39,037 bases of DNA from Methanomassiliicoccaceae archaeon (GTDB taxonomy: Archaea > Thermoplasmatota > Thermoplasmata > Methanomassiliicoccales > Methanomethylophilaceae): the NCBI GenBank assembly GCA_009780795.1, contig WQZJ01000002.1, forward strand, positions 1 through 39,037, in the 5' to 3' direction. Under the pieces are notes generated by a model. It was not told the origin of the DNA. It worked only from the letters and a program-made list of their open reading frames with translations, and did no database searches. This document shows positions 26,241 through 37,700 of this stretch, one piece after another (position 1 is the first letter of the stretch; every line of letters starts with the position of its first letter). Position numbers and translations under genes: made by a program.

Positions 26241-27513
26241 CGACCGTCCTCCTCTCGCCCATTTCGAACGATAGTTTCGTTCTCATCGTCTCCGCAACGT
26301 TCTTCGAATTCGCCAGCGCCCACATCAGTTTGACGTAAGCGGTCTCCGGAAGCATATCCATCACCGGTATCACACCCGCCTCCTGAAGTCTCCTGCCTGT
26401 ATCGTAAACATTCATCCCGGTCGGGCCGTTCAGGCATTGCGACGTCATCACGACTATCGTCCCATTGGCCGCGGCCTCTTTGAGTAACGTCTCCATGCCC
26501 TCGCTCACGTGACCGAGACCGGAGCCTGCTATGACCGCACCCTTCGATCTCATTATCACGTCCCTGAACAATGATGGTTCCATGCCCGGGTAGAACTGCA
26601 GAAGGACCACCTCCTGACACATCTTCGTCACCGCCTTCGTTACCTTCGACGGTGCCGGGACCTCGTCCTTGAATGTTATGTTCCCGGGGGCATCGATATG
26701 AGCCACTGGGACCGCGTTGATGCTGCGGAACGCATCCCTCCGGGATGTGTGCATCTTCCTCACGCGCGTCCCGCGATGGACGGCGAACGAGTCATCGCTC
26801 ATCGTGTCCTGCATTATCACGTACACGCCGGGCGTCCCCGACAGACAGAACCTCACTGAAGCCATCAGATTCCCGGGGGCATCTGACGACGGCCTGTCCG
26901 TGGACCTCTGCGAACCGACCAGCACGACCGGGGCGCTGAGCTCCGTGAGCATGAAGGACAGCGCCGCGGCGGTGTATCCTATCGTATCCGTTCCGTGTGA
27001 AATGATCACACCGGCAGCGCCGCCGTTCAGTTCCTCCGCGACCGTCTTCGCCAGCTCCTGCCAATGTTCGACGCTCATGTTCTCCGAAAAGACGGATGCC
27101 GCATCCCTTGTTCTTATATTGGCGATCCCCGCCGCCTCCGGCGCGACATCCAGCAGAAGCTCGGTCGCCATACCGGCGGCCATCGCGCCCGTCTCGGTGT
27201 TCGCCTGCGAACCTATCGTCCCCCCGGTGCCTATCAGCACCAGGTCAGGCAGCCCTTTCTTCGGCACGCGTGCCTTCCTCTCGGCTGTTCTGACGATCGG
27301 CTGTTCGAGCACCTTCACCGATGCGCCGGCGGATACCCTGAGTCCGACGTGATATCCGTTCTTTAGCTTAATGACTATCACGTCCGGATCGGCGGATGCG
27401 TTCGGCATCAGCACACCGATATGCTCCCTGCCGTCCGTCGTCAGCGATATCTTACATCCGTCCTTCGCTCCGGCGGCATCGAGCATTTTTGATAATTCTT
27501 TGGAATATCTCAT
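26227..27513 (-). CDS. gatD: Glu-tRNA(Gln) amidotransferase subunit D (asparaginase-like)
   Basis: PDLVLIGTGGTIGSQ...GVIISHGTDTIGYTAAALSF...VLVGSQRSTDRPSSDAPGNL; adjacent to gatE. Confidence 0.96.
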   Translation of the reverse strand: MRYSKELSKMLDAAGAKDGCKISLTTDGREHIGVLMPNASADPDVIVIKLKNGYHVGLRVSAGASVKVLEQPIVRTAERKARVPKKGLPDLVLIGTGGTIGSQANTETGAMAAGMATELLLDVAPEAAGIANIRTRDAASVFSENMSVEHWQELAKTVAEELNGGAAGVIISHGTDTIGYTAAALSFMLTELSAPVVLVGSQRSTDRPSSDAPGNLMASVRFCLSGTPGVYVIMQDTMSDDSFAVHRGTRVRKMHTSRRDAFRSINAVPVAHIDAPGNITFKDEVPAPSKVTKAVTKMCQEVVLLQFYPGMEPSLFRDVIMRSKGAVIAGSGLGHVSEGMETLLKEAAANGTIVVMTSQCLNGPTGMNVYDTGRRLQEAGVIPVMDMLPETAYVKLMWALANSKNVAETMRTKLSFEMGERRTVDVVW

Positions 27514-27628
27514 GTTTCCGTCCCTCTGTAACCGTTCGATGTTTATCATTCTTTTCCGTGCGCGCTATGGTAACCGTTATTACTCTCGACATATTCTCAG
27601 TGGCGTGCACAATATAACGGAGATAGGA

Positions 27629-28261
27629 ATGGAATATGATGTTCTGAAAGAGAACAACAAGATAGCTCACGCGAACCATCATCTGCTCGGCGACCACAAG
27701 GTCCGATCGGTGGACATCATGGGTTCCATCGGGTCCGGGAAGACATCACTCATCATAAAGATGGCCGAGAAACTTGTGAAAAAAGGATTACGTGTCGGCG
27801 CTATCGCGGGTGACGTCACCGGGGATGACGATTTCAAAAGAATGCGGGATGCCGGCATATCGGTCATGAACTGCAACACCGGGCATGAATGCCATCTCGA
27901 CGCCAACATGGTGAGAAAGGTCCTCAAAAAGATGGACCTTCATTCTATTGACGTACTGTTCATCGAGAACGTCGGTAATCTCGTCTGCCCGGCGGACTTT
28001 CCGCTTGGTGCCGACCTAAGGGCCGTCGTCATATCGACGACGGAAGGGGATGACATGGTAAGGAAACATCCTGACATCTTCCTGCATTCCGATATAGCGG
28101 TCGTGAACAAAACGGACATCGCCGAGTACGTGGACGTTGACGTGAACATCATAAAGAACGATTATTCCAAGCTCACCGGCGGTGTGCTCAAAATGATGGA
28201 GTGCAGCGTGAAGAAAGATATCGGCGTCGATGAGCTGATAGATGCTATGAAACTTTGGTGA
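27629..28261 (+). CDS. hypB: Hydrogenase nickel incorporation GTPase HypB
   Basis: VRSVDIMGSIGSGKTSLIIKMAEKL, IAGDVTGDDDFKRM, NTGHECHLDA, FIENVGNLVCPADF, VVNKTDIAEYV. Confidence 0.95.
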   Translation: MEYDVLKENNKIAHANHHLLGDHKVRSVDIMGSIGSGKTSLIIKMAEKLVKKGLRVGAIAGDVTGDDDFKRMRDAGISVMNCNTGHECHLDANMVRKVLKKMDLHSIDVLFIENVGNLVCPADFPLGADLRAVVISTTEGDDMVRKHPDIFLHSDIAVVNKTDIAEYVDVDVNIIKNDYSKLTGGVLKMMECSVKKDIGVDELIDAMKLW

Positions 28262-28265
28262 TCTC

Positions 28266-29591
28266 ATGAAGGTACTCACAGTAGGAGGAGGCGGAAGGGA
28301 GCATGCGGCCGTGGAGGCGCTCTATCGTTCCGGTGCGGAGATATATGCGGTGATGAAGAACGCGAACCCCGGGATAATAAAGAGGTCTAAGGGATACCGG
28401 CTGATCGACGAGAGGAACGTGGACGCTGTCTGCGGTTACGCCGCGGAATGTGGCGTCGAATTGGCGTTCATCGGCCCGGAGGCTCCGCTGGAAAGTGGTA
28501 TCGTTGACTCGTTGGAGAAGATCGGCGTCATGTGCGCCTCACCCACCAAGGCCGCCGCGAGGATCGAAACGTCGAAGACGTTCATGCGCGAGCTCCTCGA
28601 GAACCACAAAATAAAAGGGAACCTCGGGTTCGCCTCGTTCGATAACGCGAAGGACACGTCAGCATACATCAGAACGGTGGATCACGAGATAGTCGTGAAA
28701 CCGGTCGGTCTGACCGGCGGGAAGGGAGTGAAGGTACAGGGAGAGCACCTGCATTCATTTGACGACATCATGGAATATGTCAACGAGATATTCGAGAACA
28801 ACATCGGCGGCGCCGGCGTCATAATTGAGGAAAAGGCGGTGGGAGAGGAGTTCACGCAGATGGTATTTTGCGACGGCGTGACGATATCCCCGATGCCGCT
28901 GGTCCAGGACCACAAGAGAGCGCATGAGGGGGATGTCGGACCCAACACCGGAGGGATGGGTTCCTACACGGACGCGGATCACCTTCTTCCGTTCGTCACC
29001 GCTGCCGAGAGGGCGGAGGCGCTGGACATCATTCAAAGGATCGTCGATGCTCTGAGGAGCGAAGGATGCACGTACCGAGGTCCGATGTACGGACAGTTCA
29101 TGCTGACCGCGGACGGACCGAGGATCATAGAGATAAACGCAAGGTTCGGGGACCCGGAGGCGATGAACGTCCTTCCCATCCTCAAGACGAGTTTCGCGGA
29201 CGTGTGCATGGCAATGGCAACGGGAACGCTCAGGAATGACGTGGAGTTCGAGAACAAGGCGACCGTCTGCAAATACGTCGTCCCGGAGGGATACGGCGTA
29301 AGATCGAAAGCAGGCCTTCCGATATCCGTGGACGAGGACGCCGTCCTGAGATGCGGGGCGATCGCATACTATGCTAACGTCGACATCGTCGACGCGAAAC
29401 TCGTAACGGGGACGTCCCGTTCCGTGGGCGTCGTCGGTATGGCGGAATCGATCGAAAAAGCGGAATCGAACTGCGAGGATGCGCTCAGACATGTGAACGG
29501 CGAGGCGATATTCGTCCGCCATGACATAGGGAAAAGAGAGCTGGTGCAGCGCCGGGTCGACCACATGAAAGAGATACGCGGTGTGAGATGA
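28266..29591 (+). CDS. purD: Phosphoribosylamine--glycine ligase
   Basis: MKVLTVGGGGREHAAVEAL...KPVGLTGGKGVKV...GPNTGGMGSY...INARFGDPEAMNVLP. Confidence 0.96.
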   Translation: MKVLTVGGGGREHAAVEALYRSGAEIYAVMKNANPGIIKRSKGYRLIDERNVDAVCGYAAECGVELAFIGPEAPLESGIVDSLEKIGVMCASPTKAAARIETSKTFMRELLENHKIKGNLGFASFDNAKDTSAYIRTVDHEIVVKPVGLTGGKGVKVQGEHLHSFDDIMEYVNEIFENNIGGAGVIIEEKAVGEEFTQMVFCDGVTISPMPLVQDHKRAHEGDVGPNTGGMGSYTDADHLLPFVTAAERAEALDIIQRIVDALRSEGCTYRGPMYGQFMLTADGPRIIEINARFGDPEAMNVLPILKTSFADVCMAMATGTLRNDVEFENKATVCKYVVPEGYGVRSKAGLPISVDEDAVLRCGAIAYYANVDIVDAKLVTGTSRSVGVVGMAESIEKAESNCEDALRHVNGEAIFVRHDIGKRELVQRRVDHMKEIRGVR

Positions 29592-30361
29592 GACGGATCG
29601 CTGTCAAGATCGCATACCTCGGTGACGAGTTCTCCGGCTCCCAGATACAGCCGGGTCTGAGGACGGTCGAAGGAGAGGTCATCTCCAACCTCGCGGCGAT
29701 CGGCTGCAGCGAAGAGGATGCCTGCCTGAAGTGTGCCAGCCGTACCGATAAGGGGGTGAACGCCCTCAATAATGTGATGGTGTTCAACACACGCTTCGAT
29801 GATGACGCGGTTCTCCTGAAAGCACTGAACGCAGTGTCGAAAGGTATCTTCTACAGATCGTCGGCGACGGTCGGTGACGATTTTAATCCGAGACATGCTA
29901 ACGAACGCGTCTACCGTTACGTCCTACCCTCCGCCGGCATGGATGTGCCGGCTGCAGAGAGATGCGCGGCACTGTTCGAGGGAGAACATGATTTCGTGCG
30001 GTTCTGCAAGCCCGACGACAGAGGTACGAGGATGAACATGCGTTCCGTCACTCTGACGAAGAAGAACGGCATCATCATGATCGAGTTCAGATCGGAGTAC
30101 TTCCTATGGAACCTTATAAGAAGGATCACGGCCGCGATAACCGCGGTAGGGCGCGGGGACGCGGTGATCGGCGATGTGGAGAGGGCGCTGAACGGCGAGG
30201 CCATATCGTTCGGGATAGCGAGACCGGACGCGCTCACGCTGACTGACGTTATCTACAACGGCATCGAATTCATCCAGCCGGCGGCGGACATGTTCGATGG
30301 CCGCGTCTCAGAGGAAACATTCAGGTGGTCCCTCAGGAACGCGTTCTTCAATTCGCTCTGA
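29588..30361 (+). CDS. truA: tRNA pseudouridine synthase A
   Basis: MRRIAVKIAYLGDEFSGSQIQPGLRTVEGE...CASRTDKGVNALNNV...FVRFCKPDDRG. ATGA overlap with purD. Confidence 0.93.
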   Translation: MRRIAVKIAYLGDEFSGSQIQPGLRTVEGEVISNLAAIGCSEEDACLKCASRTDKGVNALNNVMVFNTRFDDDAVLLKALNAVSKGIFYRSSATVGDDFNPRHANERVYRYVLPSAGMDVPAAERCAALFEGEHDFVRFCKPDDRGTRMNMRSVTLTKKNGIIMIEFRSEYFLWNLIRRITAAITAVGRGDAVIGDVERALNGEAISFGIARPDALTLTDVIYNGIEFIQPAADMFDGRVSEETFRWSLRNAFFNSL

Positions 30362-30395
30362 TATTGTTTTATCTGTTCAGCGTCATTGACGTACC

Positions 30396-30980
30396 ATGGC
30401 TGACATCCCCGACATCGTGGCAGAGGTCAACGAAAGAATGGACATGCTGGAGAAGAAACGCGAGATATCGATAGCCGCGTCCCGTTCGATCATCCGGCTG
30501 ACGAAGAGGGCGATTCATGCGATACACACGGACGGCGAGCACAAGGGACCGCTGAACGATGCCGTATCGGAGTTCAAAGAGCTTCTAAATTCGATACAGG
30601 ACGAACCGGAGATCATGTTCTCCGGTCCTGTATCGGATGCTATGGCGGAACTGACGGAAGCTTGTATATTGTCCTCGATCGTAACCGATACGGACGTTCC
30701 TTCGCACAAGACGCTGAACGTGACCCCGCAGTCATGGGCGATGGGGCTCGCGGATTGTTTGGGCGAGCTCAGAAGAATATTACTGGCTCATCTGATGTGC
30801 GATCGGACGGACGATGCGAGGCGTGTGTTCGATGTCATGGAAACGGTCTGCGATTCGGTGCTGTCGTTCGACATCCCGGATGCGATCCTGCCTATACGAA
30901 GGAAGCAGGATGTCGCGAGGTCGGTCATGGAGAGAACGAGAACGGATATAACTCACGCATTGATAATGAAAAGAAATTAA
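30396..30980 (+). CDS. Translin-family protein
   Basis: ASRSIIRLTKRAIHAIHTD...; TDTDVPSHKTLNVTPQSWAMGLADCLGELRRILLAHL resembles archaeal translin. Confidence 0.82.
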   Translation: MADIPDIVAEVNERMDMLEKKREISIAASRSIIRLTKRAIHAIHTDGEHKGPLNDAVSEFKELLNSIQDEPEIMFSGPVSDAMAELTEACILSSIVTDTDVPSHKTLNVTPQSWAMGLADCLGELRRILLAHLMCDRTDDARRVFDVMETVCDSVLSFDIPDAILPIRRKQDVARSVMERTRTDITHALIMKRN

Positions 30981-30994
30981 GGGGACTTGTCCCC
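30981..30994. terminator. Short perfect hairpin GGGGAC-TT-GTCCCC between convergent genes
   Basis: Inverted repeat read directly; lies between the translin stop (30980) and the stop of the minus-strand gene (30997). Confidence 0.4.
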
Positions 30995-30996
30995 GT

Positions 30997-31776
30997 TTAA
31001 CGCCTTGACTTGGGCTTGCCGAAGTTCTTCACCGGTTTGCGGTACACGATGAAGAGGACGATCAGCAACACTATGAACAGTATTATCAGGATCGTCTCTA
31101 TCAGCGAGTAGTCGTTCTGTCCGACATAGAACGTCGTCATCTCATTCAGACCGGGGGCCATCTGCGGGATCGGCCCCACCTGACCCTCAAGCATCATCCA
31201 GTGCGCTCCCTTGGACAGACCTTCGGTGGCCCAGTCATAGGTGATCGTCTCCCTAGCACCCGCATCGATGTTGACCATTCTGTCACTTCCGACGACCCGC
31301 TCCCCGTTGACGACGAACCATACGTCCATGTTCACGATCGCACCGCCCGCCGAGTTGTCTATCGTCGCCGACAGTCTTATCGGCGTGACCACCGTGAGCG
31401 GAGCGGTCTTCGTCACCGTCGTCGTCTCATCGACATCGGTGTACGTGAACCTGACGTTCAGTGTGTACGTGCCTGCGGTACTCGGTGCGGTAACGGTAAG
31501 CGTGACGCCGTCCATATCCACGGTGGTCCTGCCTCCCGCTGAAACAGAACCTACGGTACTGCCGTTCGAATCCCTAAGAGTTGCAACGAAACCCACCGGC
31601 TCGGTGCCGCCTTCGGCGTATATGGTGTACGTTATGGTCCTGCTCGTGGCGACGGTGTACGAGTCCGCCCTTATGTCGGCGTACGTGTTTATACCGTCCT
31701 CATCAGCGGACGCGGACGCGGCGAACACGGACACGGCCATGCTCGCCAGGAGCACGATGCTCATCAATGCGATCAT
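30997..31776 (-). CDS. Exported, C-terminally membrane-anchored Ig/CARDB-like protein, coupled to the STT3 gene
   Basis: N-terminal signal-like MIALMSIVLLASMAVSVFAASASA; beta-rich ectodomain; C-terminal TM LIETILIILFIVLLIVLFIVYRKPVKNFGKPKSRR. ATGA overlap with the upstream giant gene. Confidence 0.75.
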   Translation of the reverse strand: MIALMSIVLLASMAVSVFAASASADEDGINTYADIRADSYTVATSRTITYTIYAEGGTEPVGFVATLRDSNGSTVGSVSAGGRTTVDMDGVTLTVTAPSTAGTYTLNVRFTYTDVDETTTVTKTAPLTVVTPIRLSATIDNSAGGAIVNMDVWFVVNGERVVGSDRMVNIDAGARETITYDWATEGLSKGAHWMMLEGQVGPIPQMAPGLNEMTTFYVGQNDYSLIETILIILFIVLLIVLFIVYRKPVKNFGKPKSRR

Positions 31777-34700
31777 CTTTTTCGTGAGAACACCCCCCTT
31801 CTCATTCCAAGCCAGAACACAAGAAGCGCCGCGAGTAATATCAGCGCTATGAGTGCCCATACTATGTCCGGCATGCCGTTCAGGCTGCTGAACAGGTTAT
31901 TGCCGCTCGCGGTCTGGTTGGTGACCGACAGGTTCGTCATTATCTCCTCCATAAGTATCGTTCCCGATACGGTTCCCGACGCTGTTGTCGAGGAGAAGTT
32001 CATCTCGAGCCCGGACGGCTGCGGAGCGTCCGACTGCACCTCGTTGATGCTTATCAGTCTCACGTAGTACGTCACGACCGCCTTTCCGGGGATCGTTATC
32101 GTCGCGACATCCGTACCCTTTGCCAGTACAACGTTGTCTGCGTCGACTATGGACACGAACCAGTCATCGTCCATTCCTGCAGGTATGTCCACCCACAGGT
32201 CGAGCTCGACCCATTCGTCCTTGTCGTTGCTGAACGTCGCAGCGAATCCATACTCGTTCTTGCTTATGCGATTGCCGTTCGTGGATGTGTCATCCTCGGT
32301 CAGCGAGCCTTCCTTGGCCGGGTCCATGGTATCGAGTGCCTTCATCTGCAACGTATCTCCGAGGAGATCCCTCACTGCCAGGGAGAGCTGATCGCTTCCT
32401 GCCCCGACCTTGCTCGTGTCGTAATACGCGACCATCACGACCGAGTGCGTCGTGCCGTCGTTCGGTATCACCGCATAGTTCGTCGCTCCGGCGCCGCCGA
32501 CGGAGAACATCGGCATGGACCAGCTCTTGTTCGGAACAAGCACGACAGTGGAACCGTGGTTGTTCGTCACGTCCATCGTGAACGTTACTTTGGCCATCGT
32601 GTTGACGCCGGCCTCGAACACCGTTCCCGTGACATCAATGACCACACTCGGGTCCATCTCGAAATCGAACGTCGCGGACGTCGTTATCGGCGGTGCCGGC
32701 AATGCCGTCGTCAGTTCGTATCCCTCCATGGTCACATCGGTTATCTCTATCTCCGTTCCGGTCGTGGTTATCAAGTAGTAACCTCCGGAGTTCGTCGTTA
32801 CTGTGAACTCCTTTCCGTCAACGGTGTACGTTATCGTCACACCGCTGAGCGGTTTACCGTACGCAGAGACGGTGCCATCCACGGCGAACGCCGCGAACGT
32901 CACCGGCTCAAGGCCGACCTCCATGTTCACGACCGCCTTGCCGTCGTCGTTCAGTATGTCCTCGATGTCGGGCACCGTCCATATCTCTGTGAACGCTCCC
33001 TTGGCCTGGTCATTGACCCTCGCGCTGAACTCGTACACAATGGCAACGCCGTCCATCATCTTTGGAAGTGATGCCTCGTACTCTCCCTTCGATATCGGCA
33101 CTACGCTCGTTCCGGTGAGCGTACCGGCGGTCATGGTTATCGTCATCTCGCCGTCCGCGATCCTTCCGACGTATCCGGAGACCGTTATCTTCTCTCCGCC
33201 GTATTCGGACATGTCTATCTCGGACGCCGCCGATATATCATCGACATCTGCGTACGCTATCCGCTTCCCGTCCTTGCTCTCAACTATCACCGTACCGCTG
33301 AACTCATCATTCTCGTCCAGAACGACGTAGTACCTCTTATCGGTGGACGTGGCGTTCCTGGCCGTGTCGAAATCGCGTACCGTCATGTTCTTGAACGTGA
33401 CCTTATCGTCCTTGTCCTCGGTCGTGATGTGCAATACCATCACATTCGTCGCCTTCTCCAGTGCGTCTATCTCGACCTGGCCGGCGAACAGCGTCACATT
33501 ACCGCCGAAGTACGGTCCGACCGTGCCTGCGACGGACGATGCCGGTTCGACGACCAGCGCGTGCGAGCCTGACCTGATCAGCATGTACGGGTCAAGCGGA
33601 TTAACGGGTTCGCCGTTCACCGTCACTATTACGTCAGCGACCACTACCGTCACGTCTATATCAGTGTTCGGAGGGGTCGTGCCCGTTCTGAAGTGCACTG
33701 TCTTTGTGCCCGGTTCTCCATCCTTCGCCGCCGGTACGATGGTTGTGAATTTATCCTTCCATCCGCCGGAGCTGGTGTTGCTGAACGATACGTACTCCGC
33801 TTCGAGTGTCACGTACAGTTTGGTGTCCGTGTAATTCTTCAATTCCATCGCCGGACCGATGACCACGTTAACGTCTATGGCAAGGTCCTTGGTGCCGTAA
33901 AGGTCCATGAACCATTCACGGCTGTGATCGGCGTTCAATACCGTCTCGGAGGTGTCCACCTCGTTGTATATCGCGTCGAAGTCATCTATCACGGTTATAC
34001 CGTCCACCTTGACCGACCCGTGCGGGGATGCGGTCACCTCTATCGTCACGTCTGTCACGAACGGATCGAACACTGCGCGCAACGTCCTTCCGGACGACGG
34101 CACGGAGTTCGTGTAGTCGTTCACCGCATTCGAGAAGTCGGTGCTGTCCGTGAATGCCACATCCGAGGAGCGCAGGACCACGTACTGCGTGGCGCCCGTC
34201 TTGTTCGCCAGGTTTATCGTCGCCCTTCCCTCGGCTGTTTGCGTCACCGTGACGTCGAATATGTCACCGATCTGTGAGACGTCAACGCGCAACGTGACCG
34301 TTACGAGCACCTCCGGATCGAATGACACGGTGTCATCGTAGAACGCGCTGACGGTCGTCGTGGCGCCCTGCAGTATGCGTGTTATCACCTCTCCTGCCGG
34401 TGTGCCCGTGGCGCCCACCCTGAGCTTCATATCGTCGTCCTGGGCGCGCAGCGCGACCCACAGGTCTGCGGTGGACGTGTTCGTTATCGCTATCTGCGAC
34501 ACCGCGTCCGTACCCGTGGTGACCACACTGATCGAGATGTCCATATCGCCCACTGTCACCGTTGTGCCGTCATCGTCCACATCGAACGACCCCCCTGCAC
34601 TGGTCTTGGGCATCACGAACGTGTCCTCGATACCGACCGGCCAGACAGTTATGTTCCTGCCCGTCTGGTCAGTGGCGTTGGCTGTGCTGGCCAGCACAGC

Positions 34701-37700
34701 GGCGTTCGTCGGCGCCATGAACCTGGCATCCATCGTCGGCGTGTGGCCGAACAGCCGTTCCGTATTGGAGTTATAGCTGCTTCCGACAGTTGTGCCGCCG
34801 TTCCTCGGTATCATCATGTAGTAGACGCCGAGCGCATCCGTCGAAAGGATCACTTTGTGCACCTTGCCGTCTATCGTCGTTGTAACGACAACCGGCACGA
34901 ACGCCACCTTCGACGTCGTCGTTGTGGCCACGTATCTGACCTCACCTCTTCCGATTATCGCATCCAGCAGTTCTATGTTCAGCGATATCGCATCGCCGCC
35001 GTCGACGGTCAGCGTCCCTATGTACGCCTTCTTGACCAGTGATGTCGCATACGCGTACACGGTGTAATCCCCTTCCGGCAGATACGTTGTGAACGTCGTC
35101 ACGCTGCTGTCCTCCGGCACTCCCATCGGAATGGTTATGATCAGACCGTCGCTCCTTATGAATGATACGACACCTGCGGCCGCCTTGTCCTTGGCGGCGG
35201 TGTCGACCATCGTTATGTCTATCCTCTGCTCTCCGGCGAGCCATGTGCTCACCGTGTTGAGCTTGCTGACCTTAGAGTAATGCGGCTCATCGAACACCGC
35301 TATCTCGATCTCCAGGTCTGTCCCGGTGCCCCATGTGGCATCTATCACCACGGAGCTAGAACCGGGTACGGCTATCAGCCCTTTGATCGGACCTGTGGAG
35401 TCAGCGAACGTTATGTCCGAGGTCAGCGACACATATAACGTGGCGCTGGTATTGTTCGTTATCTCTATTTCCGCCGCACCGGTGACGGATGTGATGACCT
35501 CAACATCGATCACTGTCGTGAATGTCACCGAGGATCCGACGGTTTCCACATCAAGGGTCGTGTCCCTGCCGAGGTCGCCCGGTATCATCCTCGTCGCCGA
35601 GTATCCGGATGCGTCCCCGTAGTCACCGACCGGTACGTGCACGGTCGCTGTGGTGCTCTCTGCTACGACCACGGCGGTGTACGCGCCCATCCATGAGTAT
35701 GCGCCGTTGGTGAGTGTTATAACATCACCCTCCTCGACACCGTTTATCGTCACTTCAACCGCCTCTACCATTATCACGGAGAGGTTGGATGCCGATCCGA
35801 GCCTCGCCGTGAATGCGGTCGACATTGTCGTCGAGGACGACGAGACGAGCATCCATGTCTGAGCCGGTACGCCGTACTCGTAATCCGTCAGCTGCACCGT
35901 GTAGTTACCGGGTGCCACGTTCGTCCTGGCCACTCCTCTGTCATCCGTTATCGCCGAGCCCACTATCTCGCCGTTCTTGTCGATTATATCGACACTGGCA
36001 TCCGGGATCAGCGCGCTGAACCTGTCCCTTACCGTCACGGCCACCGCCACAGTCCTGACGTTTATCTCGCCGACGTCCATATCGCCCGAATAGAGCGTGA
36101 ACGTTCCGGTGTAGATATCCGCCCCCTTGAGTGACATCACTACGGTATACACATCAGGGACCAGCGAATGTTCGAACTCGAACAGATCGTTCGGATTGAA
36201 CGAGTACTCCTTACCGGAGCGGCTCCCGGCCATCTTTATCTCTATCTCCCTTACCGTCTCGACGGGTGTGTAGCTCGGAAGACCGACTATCAGGCCGACC
36301 AGGTCGGCCATCACTATCTCTATCGTCGGGTTCGCGTCAAGCACATCGGAGAGCGAACCTATCACGACCTCCATCGCATAGACGGAGCCGCTGTGGAGTC
36401 TTATCTCAAGTGCGGTCATGTCTCTCGGGTCGCCCTTGCTGTCGTTCACCGGGATCATCATGCTGTATCTGCCGTTCTCGTCGGTGATCGTTATGCCTAT
36501 GAGCTTCGGGTTCCCCTCCTCATCGGGGTCGTTCGGGTCGTAGAACGACACAGTCATCCCGTTCACCTTGTTCTCTGTGCAACCGGTACCGGCGACACAG
36601 CCGGCGCATACGGTGCAGTCCGGCGTCACGACCGTTCCCTCGAACAGTTCGCAGTCCGCCTCGTACTTGAGGAACGATATCCCTCCGAGATAGTTGATCA
36701 GACCGCCGTCCGCCGCCTGTCTCGCCTGGGCCTCCGTACCGTTCAGCAGCACCCAGTCCCCGCTCGCGTCGTTCTCGGGGTTGTACATAACCCACCATTC
36801 GTCCACCGTGAAGTTGCTGAGCCCGAATCCGGGATACGCCTTGTAGGTGCCGTCGCTGAGCATCAGACCTCTCATCAGCGTGCTGAACGAGAGGGAGGGG
36901 TCGTTATGCAGCGCCTTGTAATCCTCAAGCGACATCCCGACCAGCGCGCGCCACAGCATGGTCTCGTACATTATGTCGTTGTAGTAGTAGTAATATCCGA
37001 AGTACGGGATGCCGGCCCAGAAATATTTCGACGGGGCGGCGTTGCTGTCCAGATAGTAGTCGTTAAGGTACGCCATGGTGCTGAACAAGCTGTTGTCACC
37101 GAAGTACAGCGGTAGCATGCTGCCTGTCACGCCCACGTATCCTATCTTATTCCCGGTCTCGTCTATGACCTTGTTGTACAGCGCGGCGATCTCTCCGTCG
37201 GTGAATGCCGACGTCAAGTAGTGTGACGCCACGAAGTACATGGCATTCTCCTCCGACACGTCATAATCGGTCGGACCGAACGTGTCCGGGTTCATCCTCA
37301 CATAATCGATGTTCGATACATCCGGTTCAAAGGATGTCGGGACCTTTCCGTCGTAGACTATCCTCAGCAGGTTCTCATCCACACCCGCGGTCGCCCAGAA
37401 CTGCCTGCTCTCAACGAGCATCAGTCTTACCGTCATCGACGCTATCGCCTCCGACGGCGTCCCCAGTAATATATTGGATGCTGCTGACACGCCGTTACCG
37501 AAATGATCGGCCACCACTTGGAAATTACCTTTGGCGGCGGCTTCGGCACCGTAATCGAGCCATGTGACCAGGGCTCCGTCCTTATCCTTTCCGGCGTAGG
37601 TGTCCCACGCTGTGGAGAGGTTCCAGTTGTTGTCCTTTATGTAATAGTTGGTTGCGCCGAGATAGTTTATACTGTCGGAATCCGGGGAACCGAGGTGCAT

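Noticed and set aside
30981-30994. GGGGACTTGTCCCC as a regulatory element or mobile-element end
   Set aside because: Single short hairpin between convergent genes; most simply transcription termination, kept only as a low-confidence feature.
36168-37115. 315-aa plus-strand ORF opposite the STT3 gene, and other antisense ORFs there (33693-34277, 37503-38150)
   Set aside because: His/Arg/Val-rich translations typical of antisense frames in this composition; sense strand is clearly AglB/stalk.
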